The position numbers were made by a program, and so were the translations under genes. Under the pieces are notes generated by a model. The model saw only the letters and a list, made by a program, of their open reading frames with translations, was not told where the DNA came from and searched no databases. Of a stretch of DNA of 64,000 bases, positions 32,036 to 43,629 are shown piece by piece (the stretch's first letter is position 1; the number at the start of each line of letters is the position of its first letter). The stretch is from Micropterix aruncella (lineage: Eukaryota; Arthropoda; Insecta; Lepidoptera; Micropterigidae), in the NCBI GenBank assembly GCA_944548615.1, contig OX155960.1, positions 11,284,365 to 11,348,364 on the forward strand. The letters run 5' to 3'.

Positions 32036-32113
32036 CGCACTCAATTATGATAGTCCGTGCTAAGTTTCACATGACATGGCTGCTGCATTTATAAAAAAAA
32101 AAGAGTCGTTTTT

Positions 32114-32791
32114 GACGTGACAACGTCTTATAAATCGCTGCACGCACCTGCTGCACGCACGAAAAAACATGACTCATGCGGCGTTACCTCGCTCTGAGGC
32201 GTTCCATTTATTATATTTATTATTCAATATAAATGCTGCCATCTACCGGTTGCGACAAGAATTATTTACTAACCTCAGTCTAAAATAGTACGAATGAAAA
32301 TCACTAGATTGATTTAAATTCTCGACATAATTTTATATATATTCTTGATATACGGAATGTTATTACTGAACGGACAATTTTCTTGTGGGTACAACGTAGT
32401 GCAACGAAGTAAGCAACTTTTATTTAAAAAAAAAAAGTATGAAAGCTATCATTACGATGCGCTATCTAGCGGTTGGTAAAATGTCACTGATATTGTTTAT
32501 TTACGACGTATTACCTACCGCTAGATGGCGCAGCGTGCTCAAACGCTTCTCAAACCGTTATTTAACAGTTTGAGATTTCAAACTTTCAAATTAAAAAAAA
32601 CAATAAACTTTAAACAATAAACAATTATACCATTATACTGCTATACAATAATACATTTACATGTTGTAGTCAAATCGGTGAGATAAAAGCATATACTTTT
32701 GGGTGTTTGTAATAAACAATATCAGACTCTTAAATGAAACTGCTTCAAATGCAACCATTCCATCAGTATTTTCTTATGACGTTGTCACGTT
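32114..32791. mobile_element. Candidate TIR element (~680 bp), non-coding
   Basis: ACGTGACAACGTC at 32115-32127 is repeated inverted at 32778-32790. The interior has paired ATAAATGCTGCCATCTACCG and CGCTAGATGGCGCAGCG-type blocks and no open frame. Short TIRs and small size would fit a MITE. I see no clear TSD, so this is tentative. Confidence 0.4.
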
Positions 32792-33544
32792 CAACTATCG
32801 TCAGTAAACCGACTTTACAGACAATCGATTTCTTTTTTGTCAAAATTTTATTATAACTTCACAATTCTGTAAGGGATTATAAAGCATATTAAATTTATCT
32901 TAGATTAGTTACTCCATTTAACAAAGAATGATATACAGTAAATTAGGTACTTTAGAATTATTCCAAATAACAAAAACTACTATAACATATCCATTCACAA
33001 CTAGTATACGAAATTGCATTGATAAGTAGGATGTCTTTTTCAAAGTACATATTTTAAAATGTCGCAAAGCCTCGTATGTACCTCATATAAGTTAATAATT
33101 AATTTAATAAAAGACTCGACCATACCTAGCCTATCTCCTAATTCTTAAAATTTCACTAACTGCCATCCTAATGTACTGTATTATATGATTATTATATTAT
33201 AACAAACTATTGTATTATATCATTATGTATAATAAATATTATTATCCAATTACTCATACTTCAATTTTGCTCTAACCAAATAACCTTATTAACAACTTAT
33301 TTAATTATTACTTTTCTAACCCTTGTATTATTATTAGCTTATTATAAATTTTTTTTCTACTATCAACGTGTTCATGTTATTTCTGTTAATTTGTAATGAA
33401 AGCATTGCAAACTATTCATAGGATAGTAAATTTGTTTCGTTTGAATATGTTTTTAAAATACTAGTATCATATATTTACTATCTGTAAGTTTGCTATAAAA
33501 AAAAAAAAAGTAAGCCTCGTATTTTAAAATGTCGCAAAGCCTCG
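32792..33544. other. AT-rich, no gene; 26-bp direct repeat
   Basis: TTTTAAAATGTCGCAAAGCC followed by TCGTAT occurs at about 33052 and again at 33521, just before a LINE fragment. The rest is TTA-rich and featureless. Confidence 0.45.
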
Positions 33545-33750
33545 TATAGACGCGGTGGCCCTGGACGTGTTCAACCGACTTTCTGACAAGATCAAAATCG
33601 CACGAAATGAAAGAGTGTTTGAAGGATATTTTCGTCCATTCTTGTTGGAGAAATCCTTGTATTGCCTCAGCTAATTTTAGTAATCTCTATTACCCACCAA
33701 TATTTGTGTTTTTTTTTCTATTTTTTTTAATGTGTTAAATTAAGGGTACT
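33545..33750 (+). pseudogene. LINE 3' fragment: last ~40 codons and UTR
   Basis: ALDVFNRLSDKIKIARNERV, then FEGYFRPFLLEKSLYCLS and a stop, resembles the very C-terminus of Jockey-like RTs (FNKLP...FLLxKSxYSxxEF). The 3' UTR follows. Confidence 0.55.
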
Positions 33751-33754
33751 TCTT

Positions 33755-33833
33755 ATCGGTATCATATATTTCCTTCTTATATAAAAAAAAGGTAACTTCT
33801 TTTTTATATTGGAAGGAAATATATGATACTGAT
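33755..33833. repeat. 22-bp hairpin, one mismatch
   Basis: 33755-33776 (ATCGGTATCATATATTTCCT...) pairs with 33812-33833, 21 of 22 positions, with an A/T-rich loop of 35 bases that itself partly pairs. No associated gene. Confidence 0.75.
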
Positions 33834-33965
33834 CCAGGTGGACTATTGGAGCCGTATCTAAGTTACAAGCTTAAGTTTTAGTGAAATCTATCTACAAATT
33901 ATAAACGTAGGTTAAGAAGTTAGCACAGTAGGTCTTTACTTTATATTAATTTAGTTAGGTACTTG

Positions 33966-34018
33966 TATCTACTCTTTATTGTGACATTTCACAATGGGCG
34001 GGTTTATTGTCATACGGA
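33966..34018 (-). mobile_element. SINE 3' fragment, copy 4
   Basis: CTCTTTATTGTGACATTTCA followed by CAATGGGCGGGTTTATTGTC is the reverse of the tail shared by the other three SINE copies. The body and head are missing (5' truncation). Confidence 0.65.
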
Positions 34019-34048
34019 TACTTAAATGATGTTTTTATTGTATTTATT

Positions 34049-34826
34049 GGATACTAGCTGTTGCCCGCGGCTTCGCTTTGCGTAAAGTTTTGAATCGAAT
34101 TGCTAATTGAGTAGGGTGGCGTATATTGGTCTTTTTAGACGCTACCTTTAGATATATAGTAAAAAACGTCCTGTTCGCTTTTTGGTCCTTGCCACCCGCC
34201 GCTTTCCGCTGAAAGCTGACCTTGTTGGGCTAGTCGCCGCCGCGCAGCATCCGCTAGGTATTTCGAGTTGCTTGCCCGCGTTATTTATTTCATGATATCT
34301 CTAAATCTATTCCAACTAAAAAGATACAATACATTGCTAATTTTATCTCCATTTAACACCCGTGATGATGGATTAATTTATTTTGATAAGGATTCATATT
34401 TTACTGCAAATTATCTTCAACAAACTTCAACTTTTTTTTCTTATTTTTTTGAGTCATAAAAGCTTCAGTTATTGTGGCCTTAATATAAAAGTTGGATATA
34501 TGCTGTCGCTGACTTTTTTTAGATCTCTTTGAGGCCGACGTTTTTGATTTAAATAGTTTTCAAAAATACCAAACCGTTTCGTCAGCGCACGCCGATAAAG
34601 CACATCACCAGTACATTTTCTCCGACTCGATTTACAAATAAAGTGATTTCGTATTGAAAACGAATATTTATGACAATAACATATAGCCTATCATCCTACT
34701 TACTCGATAATTTAGCTTTCCATTAGTGAAAGAATTTTCGAAATCGGATAAGTAGTTTTGGAGATTACCCCCTACATACAAACTTATACCTACACATTAC
34801 CTCTTTATAATAATAGTATAGATATT
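34049..34826. repeat. Interspersed repeat with 'TTGCCCGCGGCTTCGC' end
   Basis: One end is ACTAGCTGTTGCCCGCGGCT and the other TTATAATAATAGTATAGATA, with AAATCGGATAAGTAGTTTTG near 34742. This pair of ends is common in lepidopteran genomes as I recall it and belongs to LINE/SINE-type repeats. A cognate of the first end is near 62325-62365. No coding sequence. Confidence 0.6.
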
Positions 34827-35404
34827 CTATAACAAATTATAACTTAATTTAATCTTAAAACTCATGTCAACATGATTCAGCATCTTTGGGGTAATGAAAA
34901 AAGTTTCTTCTCTTGTATTGTAAATTGTAATACGAGTATACTGTTTTAGTAAGGCACACGCCGTTTCACGCGAGCGACTCGCATAATATCAACACATCTC
35001 CGAAAAGGCAAGAATACTGCGATGCCGACATTTACGCGAATTTCTATAGAATTTAAATTCTTTTTCCACTTTTGTTTGCGTGTAGTGGTTAGTTATGTAC
35101 TTAAAAACATTTAAAATACCGTCAACGGCAGCAATGTTGCCTACCGTTAGCAACTTTGCGCGACAACAAAATCTTTAACACAAAGTTGTATATCTTTTTA
35201 CCTCGTAAATGGAGAAACACTAAACTTTCACTGGGTGAATCTTAATTAGACGACTAGCAATAATGACAAGGATTCTGGTGTCATAGGCCAAAGAAAGTGG
35301 ATGTGTGCTGGAACAAATTTTAGTGTGCTCATATCTTTTGTCGTCCGGTTATTAGTTATTTGTGGTCCGGTTTAGTCGGTTATTTTTCTCATTCGCAAGC
35401 AATT
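34827..35404. other. No gene seen
   Basis: AT-rich DNA without supported frames or repeats. Confidence 0.4.
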
Positions 35405-36460
35405 TATTATTTATTTATTTAGGTACATAGGATTAGGTATACAGTTCATTCATTGGTCATGTAATCTTATAATAATTATATAAATTATTTAATAATTAAT
35501 ATAAGGAGGTTTAACACATCTTACATGACCATTACTGCCAATAGCACATCTAACTAGGCGATAATTTGGCCCGTCTCTAGATGTGCATATTTTTATGCAA
35601 TTTTAAGAAATGAAGTGTTTTTTTTTTAAATAAATTATTTGGACCCACACCTGTATATATAGTTATGTAATAAAATATATAGTTATGTAATAAATATATA
35701 CATTTATAGTTGTAATTTAATAAAATTTAATTAAGAAAAATAGATAAGTGACACTAAATAAATTGTCGTGCGTTGCAAAGAAGTTATCAGATTTTACATA
35801 TCCCTTGTTAAGTAGCCATCTATTAAGGTTTGCTTTAAATATTTTTATGTTAGGATAATTTTTCATGTCTTCACTAAGGGAATTATATAATTTTGGGGCT
35901 ATGTAGAATATATGTCTCTGGGCAAATGTTGTCCTGACTGACGGAATTATATAATTGATACTCGCGGACATTCTTGTGTTCAGATTGTTTTGAGTTCGGG
36001 CGTGGTCATCTCTAGATTTGTAGAATGCAGAAGCGCTTGCTTAATGAATAACTGTTTAGCTGATAGCACATGGGATTGGGAAAATAACAAGGCAGATGGA
36101 TGACGCCGGTTTTTCCTGTGAATTACTCTCAATAATAATTTCTGCGCTTTTGTCAATCTATCCAGATTATCATTAGTAGTAGCGCCCCATGCCGCGACTC
36201 CTTAGGACAAAATACTCTGACACAATGCCATGTATACCATTCTTATGTTTGTTTTGGACAGAATGTTGCGCAGCCGAAGAAATACATAAACCAGCTTTCT
36301 AATTCTCGAACTCAAATTTGCAATCTGATTTTCCCAACATAGCTTCTCATCTACCGTTATGCCTAAGTAGGAGACTGTTGCAGATTTGCTTAATTTAGTA
36401 CATACACATCTATTCTTATCCAAGCATTTGTCGGTATGAATGGCAAGTCGAGGCATAATG
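35405..36460 (-). pseudogene. LINE 3' region, frameshifted
   Basis: Minus strand: SATVSYLGITVDEKLCWENQ and SRIRKLVYVFLRLRNILSKT (RT connection), a gap with frameshifts around 35975-36200, then TFAQRHIFYIAPKLYNSLSE and FKANLNRWLLNKGY (C-terminal tail). The 3' UTR ends in an AAATAAATAAAT-type tail at about 35410. The catalytic half is missing. Confidence 0.75.
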
Positions 36461-36479
36461 CAGAAATGCCTCTATTTCG

Positions 36480-37218
36480 CCCCGCCTTTCGGGGTTTATA
36501 ACTCCGTCGGCTTGAATTAATAGTTATATTTTTACTAGAACAATCCGGACGGGTGGCCACAGCATAACTCAACTTATTACAACTATAACAACACTTCAAA
36601 TGACTATGTTGAGAGCTACCCAGTGAACCACGCGAACTACTATGACCTCCCTGATAATAACTATATTGGATGAACTTCCAAGGGCAAAACCTCCACGGTT
36701 GTAACCACCTCGATTTGAAACACCGCGTTTAAAACCACATCGATAAATACTAGCACGATTCAAAGGACAGTCCGAGGAAACTTTACATTCACCGATTTTC
36801 CTAGCAATCTTAGCTGCTTCCAACTCCATATCGTCGAAGCTCTAACCCTATGCCAACTGAGTACATGATGGCTGAACAACTCGGCTTCCTAAAATCTGGC
36901 ATTCGAAATGTTGCAAGAAAGACTGTTCTCCTCGAGTCTTTCGAGGAACTCAATTGCACACGAGTTGCCTTCGTAAACAAGACCCAAATCTAATGGCTTG
37001 AGGAGGACATAATATCCAAACTTGTTGTCCAAAGGAACATGAGCAGAATCAACCAGATTTGCAGACATTACATCAAACAACTTTATGGTATAAAATGGCT
37101 GAGAATCAACAGGCTTCGCGGTCGAAGTTATAGATAGAACCGTATAGAAAGATATACTGTTTTTATATAAGTTCCGGCCACCCGTTGTACATTCATTAAA
37201 TCTTAGTACGGGCATCAC
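36480..37218 (-). pseudogene. Unrecognised coding remnant with RGG-like stretch and broken zinc knuckle
   Basis: Three minus-strand frames in series. 37218-36889 encodes 109 residues (KLFDVMSANLVDSAHVPLDN; NSCAIEFLERLEE) that I do not recognise. 36829-36596 encodes SDCPLNRASIYRCGFKRGVS then NRGGYNRGGFALGSSS. 36599-36480 encodes CYSCNKLSYAVATR, matching CX2CX4HX4C with H changed to Y and the last C to R. RGG-like repeats followed by a knuckle suggest a retroelement gag or an RNA-binding host protein. It ends where the LINE at 36460 begins. Status as dead sequence is inferred from the frame breaks. Confidence 0.45.
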
Positions 37219-37304
37219 TCCAGCATGGTATATTGTAAACTTTATAAACTGCTATTTGAAATGTGTGCGAAATATTAGATATAAAATAAATATTATATTT
37301 ATTT

Positions 37305-38175
37305 ATATAAGTATGCAAATATTAAAAATAACAGTAAACAATTTCAGCGTAGGAATTATGCATAGAAATACTTTCTAAATTGAGTCAAAAGCAGAAAAAA
37401 GAATACATTGCATAGGCTAGTGGCAACGTCACCTAACTAGGCCGGGACCTGTTCTAAGGTAAACATTTATTTTTGAATGTGCTTGCACAAATACCGTGTT
37501 TATAAGAATGGCATATATTCCATGTATGCACAAAATAATGGAATTGCAAAACAATATTAAAAATGACTAAATACTTAAATTAAAGTTAGAAGTGGAAAAT
37601 TAAAATGACAGCAAATAAATTCAAATCAGAAAAATAACAAAACAATTTAAAATAGTAAAAATTAGAATAAGAATTTAAACAAAATAGTCCTGCATTTTAC
37701 TTATAACTAAGATAAAATAGTGTTAAAATTAAAACAAATTATCTCTTAATATACGTTAAAACAAAATAGTAATAATAAATAAAATAATAATAATAATATC
37801 ACATAATACAATATAGGATTCAAAATATTCAAATGCCCGGGTTAGATTATAATGTCCAATATTTAAAAAATTCCTTGTCTTCCCTCTTTTTAAGCCAGTT
37901 TCTAAGCAGCCTTTTAAAGTAGGTCTTATTTTGTGCTGATTTTATGTCGCCAGGAAGAGCATTGAAAAACCTTCGGGCAATGAATGTATAGGTTCGCTGA
38001 CCAAAAGTAGTATACCTTCTGGGTACTATCATATTATTATCTTCGGAAAACCTCGTTGATGGGGCATTTTGTGAAAAATTATTTATCTGATTGAACTTAA
38101 CCCGTTGAGTATGATACGACCAAATCTGGTTCTGACACAATTATCCGTTGAGTATGATACGACCAGATCTGGTTC
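37305..38175 (-). pseudogene. LINE 3' end: C-terminal tail and long 3' UTR
   Basis: Minus strand 38140-37847 encodes PRRYTTFGQRTYTFIARRFF, NALPGDIKSAQNKTYFKRLL and RNWLKKREDKEF, a typical Jockey-like C-terminus. The 3' UTR (37846-37305) matches 58755-59250 on the plus strand closely. CCGTTGAGTATGATACGACC is tandemly duplicated at 38102 and 38145. Confidence 0.8.
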
Positions 38176-38179
38176 CGCG

Positions 38180-39300
38180 TTTTTTTCACTTCTTTGACGT
38201 TCTCATATTTATTCATAATTATCTAATTGTTTTACAAAATGATATTTCAATATTCTATATTCGAAATTTCAATGCAATCATTGTGCAGTTGTTTTTTTAT
38301 GATTGGTGTAGTAGTTTCGTAGTTATAGTACTTTAAGGTCGATGTCGCCGAAAATCCTGCAAAAGAGACAGATGCATCCATGAAAATACCCATTTACTCC
38401 AAGGGTTAATATAATATGATAGTGATGTTTTTAAATATAGTTTCCTAGTATCTAACACATTATATTCATTGAAAAGATTTTCCGAAGCCCTATATATGGT
38501 AATAACAATGATAATAACAATAAATAAAAAGAAAAATAAAAATGTCAATTCGATTGCATAGACCTCTTATATATCATACGAAGCCTCTTCTTTGTAGTAA
38601 TATGAGCGTGTCAAGATAGATAAAATTTGTAAATAGACGACGCCAGTCAAGACTTGCTTATCAGTACGTATGTGTGGAATGTCCGTTCTGATTGTCCTGT
38701 ATCGAGGAAGAGAAGCTTCCGCGAATCATAAAAAGAGGCCAATGAGTCAGTGTGCGATGGCGCGAGCGGGTGGCGACAAGCGATTGTATCGGGTGGGCCC
38801 CACAGAACATCCATCCCGGAATCGGCGCTCTGTGGGTGGGCCCTGCCTGACTGTTGTAAGTTTTTTAAATAGATTGCGACTGGGGTAGATGCGTGCGGCC
38901 AAGATGCCATCCATATATTATTACGTAGATCCGCGCAACTCGCGGTTTGCCTCCCAGCCGGTAGTCTCCTCGAAGAGGAACTTAACCTGGAAGGGCCGCC
39001 GTGAACTCTGATTCAGCTGTAACCTACAGGTTAGGATCAGAGGCTCCGGTCCGGGGGGGGGGGGCGGACGACGACGACGACACACATTGGGCGGAACGGG
39101 GCTGTTTGCGCACCAAGTTCACAATCAAGTTCTTGATTGTAGAGAACTTTTTCTAAAAACTTCCCTCTTAAAGCTATTTTTGGACAATAATTCAAATTTC
39201 GGAATACTTCAGAACCGAAGACCACAACTACACAAATTTTAGAAAATAGTTTAATAATACCTAGAATGATAACATAATTTAGACAAAGACAACTCATTCA
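38180..39300. other. No gene; GCR scrap and 12-G run
   Basis: No supported frame. 38900-39030 contains CCGGTAGTCTCCTCGAAGAG and AACTTAACCTGGAAGG, matching the GCR-related segment at 17620. A 12-G run is at 39053-39064, followed by a GACGACGACGAC repeat. Confidence 0.45.
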
Positions 39301-40320
39301 TTACGCCGAGATTTTACAATATGATCAATATAAAAATAAAAATGAATTTTGCATTTAGCGTATTTAAAAATAATATAAAGAAATGGTTATCGAGTCATGA
39401 CAGACTAACCATACATCAAATGTTAGAAATTATATTTTGATAAAACTTAGGTGCACATATTATGAATATATTTGAAATGTTGATAATATTTTAATATTAA
39501 CTAATTACTAACAATTGTTTAATAATTGTTAGATATTGTTTTGACCATGAATTAAATTAAATTTTAAATTATTTACCATCTATTAAGTATATGTAGGTAA
39601 TAATGACTTTTTTGTGCTTTTCCTATGATTTTCTTCAATTTTATTTTCTTATAATTTGTTTTTCTCTTTATTTTAGTTTTAAGTCTATTTTATTTGTCAC
39701 ACTATTAATTGTAATTTTATGTCCTTTTCATTGACAATATTATAATAGAATTGCGTTTTGTTTCTCTTTTTGAAGGACCACATTTTAAGGCAATTAAGCT
39801 TTAAGAGCATTTTACTATAACTTTTAAATAATTTGTTTGTTTGTTTGTTTGTTTATACTCTTTATTGTGAAATGTCACAATGGCCGGGTTAATTGTCATT
39901 TGACAATCTCTTACAACCAACCCTACTATGACGTGTTATATGTATGTGTGCGTGTAAGATGTCTGTAAGTGTGTGTCTTGTTACTGCATTCGATCGACAG
40001 AATTGAAAATGCAATTCCGTTAATTTGATCCCAACGGAAAATGGGGCCCCGCCGGGAATCGAACCCGGGACTTTACAATGAAAGATCAGGCGACCTAACC
40101 ACTATGCCACCGGGCCGTTTATTTGTAATATTAGAGCCCTTTAATTGGCTGCCAATTTAATTGTAATACTAGAGCCCTGTCGACCCTAGAACAGGCTAGT
40201 CCCAACTGAGTGACAGAACCAAATAAGCATAAATTTAAGGTTTTGCCATGCGGTTCCTCTTATTTCTGTAAGCAAAATCAATGTTTTATGTAATTAATTC
40301 TTAAATAAATAAACAAAATT
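39301..40320 (+). repeat. LINE 3' UTR fragment carrying a SINE
   Basis: 39301-39470 matches 56176-56320, 39655-39830 matches 59455-59625, and 40127-40310 matches 61496-61640. At 56-61.6 kb the same sequence is broken by a Penelope-like and a hAT element; here it is broken only by the SINE at 39832-40116. CCTAGAACAGG...TAGTCCCAACTGAGTGAC resembles the LINE 3' UTR at 37440. Confidence 0.7.
39832..40116 (-). mobile_element. tRNA-derived SINE, copy 3 (best preserved)
   Basis: Minus strand from 40116: GGCCCGGTGGCATAGTGGTT (acceptor and box A), CATTGTAAAGTCCCGGGTTC then GATTCCCGGCGGGGCC (box B and acceptor 3' strand). The acceptor arms pair at six of seven positions. The body and the CACAATAAAGAG end are followed by a CAAA repeat tail. 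A short ATTTGT at both edges may be the TSD. The tRNA-like head would provide an RNA polymerase III promoter. This is not a functional tRNA gene. Confidence 0.85.
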
Positions 40321-40619
40321 TAAGCCCACCCTGTATTATAAAGAGCAACTTTATCTGACGCCGACTAATTTATAGCAGACGGGGTATGCGAACGCATAAT
40401 CTGACTAATAATAATCCTTGACCAAACTGCGCCGTGTATAATGGGGGGGGGGGGGGGGCGACTGATGCGATTGTGAAGGATGACGAAGACGTTGTGAGTG
40501 GGCATGGTAGGCTATACGTGGTCAAACTATATGGTATGTCATGGTACAGTAAGCAATGATTGGCTAAACAAAAAGAGTATAATATAAGTGATTAAATTAA
40601 TCTCAGATTGTACAAATAC
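40321..40619. other. No gene; 16-G run
   Basis: Contains 16 consecutive G at 40443-40458 and otherwise unassigned sequence. Confidence 0.4.
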
Positions 40620-41480
40620 ATTCAGGTAGAGACCGCGCAAGGGGCTTCGAATCCGCTACCAGACTAGATGACAGAGAAATCCGGTCGAAACCTTATAGTG
40701 AGAGCGTAAGGTCATCCCGCTGGGTTCACTTCCTAGTGACTTGCGGTAAGGCGTTGGACTCTCACGGACTCGTCGGTGCAGCTAGACAACTAGAGTTGTC
40801 AACTACAACGGGCGAATCCATCACCTCAAGAAGTTTTAACGATTGGTCGTTCTATCTCCCGTGAAGTGAACGCAGAAGACTTAGGACAAAACAGTCCACC
40901 GTCAAGCTCCGCCACATGCCCGTAATAAGCTAACGCCTTAACCGCGAGATAGCCAGGAGTGGTACCCAGCGGGCTTACACTCACGCCCTTACTTCCAATT
41001 GCGACCAGATTACTCCAGTCTCTCGATTGGTTACGAGTTCAAGGTCGCTTGCGCGGTCCTCTCTCTTAATAAGCGGTGAAACGGTGTATACCGAATCTAT
41101 CGCGGACCATGGCATCCTTTGCCCGGCTGTTCACCCAGGATCGGGTAGCCGATCGTCGTTTCAAGAGAAGTCGCCGTAAGGTCCGCAACCATCCCCGCTC
41201 TATAGGAAACTGTACTGCTTCCAAACTCCCTCGACTGTTAGTCAGAGTGCGCAATAGATTGGCTAATGCCGCACGGTGCGCAGACCGTCCAGGAGCGCCA
41301 GAAGGTTGATTCCCAGGGGAAACTAACCATAAGGCCAGATTCCTGCCCGGGCTCGCACTTCATGCGTGGAGACCACCGGATAAGTGTTGACCCGTGAGTG
41401 TGACCAACGCTGAACAGAATGGTTCTTCGTGGCCAACTCAGCAAGGGCCCATTAGCTCCCGATCTGGCGAATAATCGGGG
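40620..41480 (+). repeat. GCR copy 9, inverted junction then near-complete plus copy
   Basis: 40620-40785 is in reverse orientation (GAGACCGCGCAAGG; GGTAAGGCGTTGGACTCTCA). At ACTAGAGTTGTCAACTACAA (40789) the orientation flips and an almost full plus copy runs to GGGCCCATTAGCTCCCGATC, including both left and right modules. This is the best single reference copy for the family, about 690 bp. Confidence 0.78.
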
Positions 41481-41519
41481 GAGTCTGGAGACATACGTTT
41501 CCTAAGAAGCGGAGGTAGC

Positions 41520-42215
41520 AGTTTGGTGCAGCTTGGGTCATAAGATCCAATGTGTTTTCGGAGCGGTCCAACACACGATTCAGCTCTATTCAGTAGCCTT
41601 CTCGTGTGAAAGACTACCCCGGGTAGGACTCTCACGTCTCAGACCTCACCGGTGGTGGATCGGTTTCCCCTGGGGGATTGCCTCGCGGCGCTACTGGGCG
41701 GTTTGCGCACCGTGCGGCGAAGCAAACCGGTATGTGCACTCTGACTGAAGGAGTCGGGAGTCTACGGAAATATACTGCTTCCTAAGCAGCGGGGGTGAAT
41801 GTTGACCTGTCGTCAAACACTCTTGAAATGACCAATTAGCTTCCTCATCCTGAATTCAGAGCCGGGCAAAAGATGCCAATGGTCCGCGATAGATTCAAAC
41901 TAAATCACCGCTGAATATACGGCAGGTAGAGAGGGCGCAAGCGACTTCAAATCAGTAACCATTCGGGAGGTTGGAGGTATCCCGATGGTTAATTCCAAAC
42001 GGAGATATCCTACCAAAACTAGTAGTCAGGGGCGAGGATGCCCGCTGGACATCTTTCCAGCTGCCTCGCCGTCGGCATGTCTGCTTAGCTATATAGACGG
42101 TAGATTTCTTTTCGTCTCTAATTTTACTACGCTTACCTCACGGGAGATAGAACGATAATTATCGTTAAAACTTCCTGAGGTGGCGGGTTCACCCGTTTTA
42201 GTTGACACCTCTAAG
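41520..42215 (-). repeat. GCR copy 10
   Basis: Reverse orientation: GTGCAGCTTGGGTCATAAGA, CGGTTTGCGCACCGTGCGGC, CAGAGCCGGGCAAAAGATGC, then GATAGAACGATAATTATCGT and CGGGTTCACCCGTTTTAGTT at the family end. It faces copy 9, giving an inverted arrangement. Confidence 0.72.
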
Positions 42216-42567
42216 AATGATGAAGTTAGTACAAAGAAATATAAAAGAAACTTGTTCTCTTTAAAGACGAATAGGTCAGACGTGGAACATTTATTATCTC
42301 TCCCATTTTTACAGTAAATTTAATACTAAAAAATATATTGACGCTAGATGGGGTCAACGACGTTTAATATCTAAGAAACTAGGCAAGGTAGAGATCATTT
42401 TCATCTCAATTACAATTTCAAGATTGTATTTATACCCTTAGCACGTTGACATCGTCGGCTTCTAAAACAAGTGGGATTATTACTGGGTTTTTGTTTAGTC
42501 TGGATAAAGGGCGAGACGCTCGAAGAAACTCAAGACTGAAGCCATAAATATTTCGCGTCGATTGTAG
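42216..42567. other. No gene seen
   Basis: AT-rich sequence between the GCR copy and the left TIR of the next element. Confidence 0.35.
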
Positions 42568-42644
42568 AGGGCTCTCTAGACGGTCAAAACTGCTTGTCAA
42601 GCAAGTGATTCTTTCGTGATGGACAAGAAATTAACCTTATAAAT

Positions 42645-42775
42645 AGGATAGACACGAATTTACCGCGTGAAATTTGTAGCACCCGACGTTTCGGTGACGT
42701 TGCAGCCGCCGTTGTCCAGGGTAAACTAAAAGAGCTGTCAATCCGTTGTTTTGCGGGTAGGCCGCATAACGCCGT
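42645..42775 (+). repeat. Fragment of Penelope-like terminal repeat
   Basis: ATAGGATAGACACGAATTTA, CCGCGTGAAATTTGTAGCAC, CCGACGTTTCGGTGACGTTG and CGTTGTTTTGCGGGTAGGCC match the outer part of the terminal repeat at 56322-56608, including the short extension beyond it. It is a second, truncated copy of that family. Confidence 0.8.
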
Positions 42776-43592
42776 GAAAACAAAGGAAAATTAGCAGGCA
42801 CATGTGGTAAATTGGTAGGCACATAATGAATAATTATTATGTAATATGAGTTTTTTTGTCAATTTTTCAAAACACTAGCTTTTTCGAAGTCAAAGAGGCG
42901 CTTCGTTGGTTTCGCGCATAGGCGCTGACCACGTCGGCGCGGCACTGTGAAGAATACAGCATCGTTTCTGTTTTTTCGAAAGCTCGGAAGAGGCTGAGTC
43001 ACTCTGTGGTGACTAAAATGCGAATGATAAGTGTAAATGCTTGACAAGCATGCTTGATGTGTAATTGAGGCGACATAAGACTTCAGAAAAATATCTGATA
43101 CGGGCGGACCCGCGAAAAAATAGGCGGGTTGACTTTTGCAGGGTTTGACCAATAAAAATCCAGCGTTGATGAAGCGTCAGGCCCAGATTCAACGTGCTTA
43201 CGTTCCGGCGAGCGGGTGGATACTAAACGTCCGATCGCAAAGCTCACATAGTAAAACTATCTTTGCTCAGGGTGTTAATAGTAAAATATATTTAGCGTAA
43301 CTCTCAGAGCGTTTCCACGTTTTTATTAATTATATTTAATTTAGGGCCTAAATAAAAAACTTGGCTAAGTGCGACGCTAGAGAATTAACCAGCCAATATA
43401 ATTAAAATAAAATAAAACATACTCACCGCTTACATTGTAGGAAAATCGCGCATTAATGTTCACGAAATCAGATTAAAGCCCGAATGTCCAAGGCAATAAG
43501 CAACTTTCTTGAGACTAAAATATAAATTCGTTCCTTTTCGAGAAATTCGCTTAGAAACTTCTTTTAAATTAGTGCCTTTGTTTTTCAAAAAA

Positions 43593-43629
43593 ATCGCATG
43601 TAACGGACCTTAAGTCCATTACATGCGAT
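43593..43629. repeat. 16-bp hairpin, one mismatch
   Basis: ATCGCATGTAACGGAC (43593-43608) pairs with GTCCATTACATGCGAT (43614-43629) at 15 of 16 positions around CTTAA. It lies inside the candidate TIR element. Confidence 0.75.

Noticed and set aside
36596..36829. Vasa-like or other germline RNA-binding gene, from the RGG-like and zinc-knuckle pieces
   Set aside because: No helicase motif is present, the knuckle is mutated and frames are broken; a gag remnant is at least as likely. Kept only as an unrecognised remnant.
40049..40116. A tRNA gene on the minus strand
   Set aside because: The tRNA-like fold is the head of a SINE: it is followed by the SINE body and a CAAA tail, and the same body follows degenerate heads at 10.2 and 21.8 kb.
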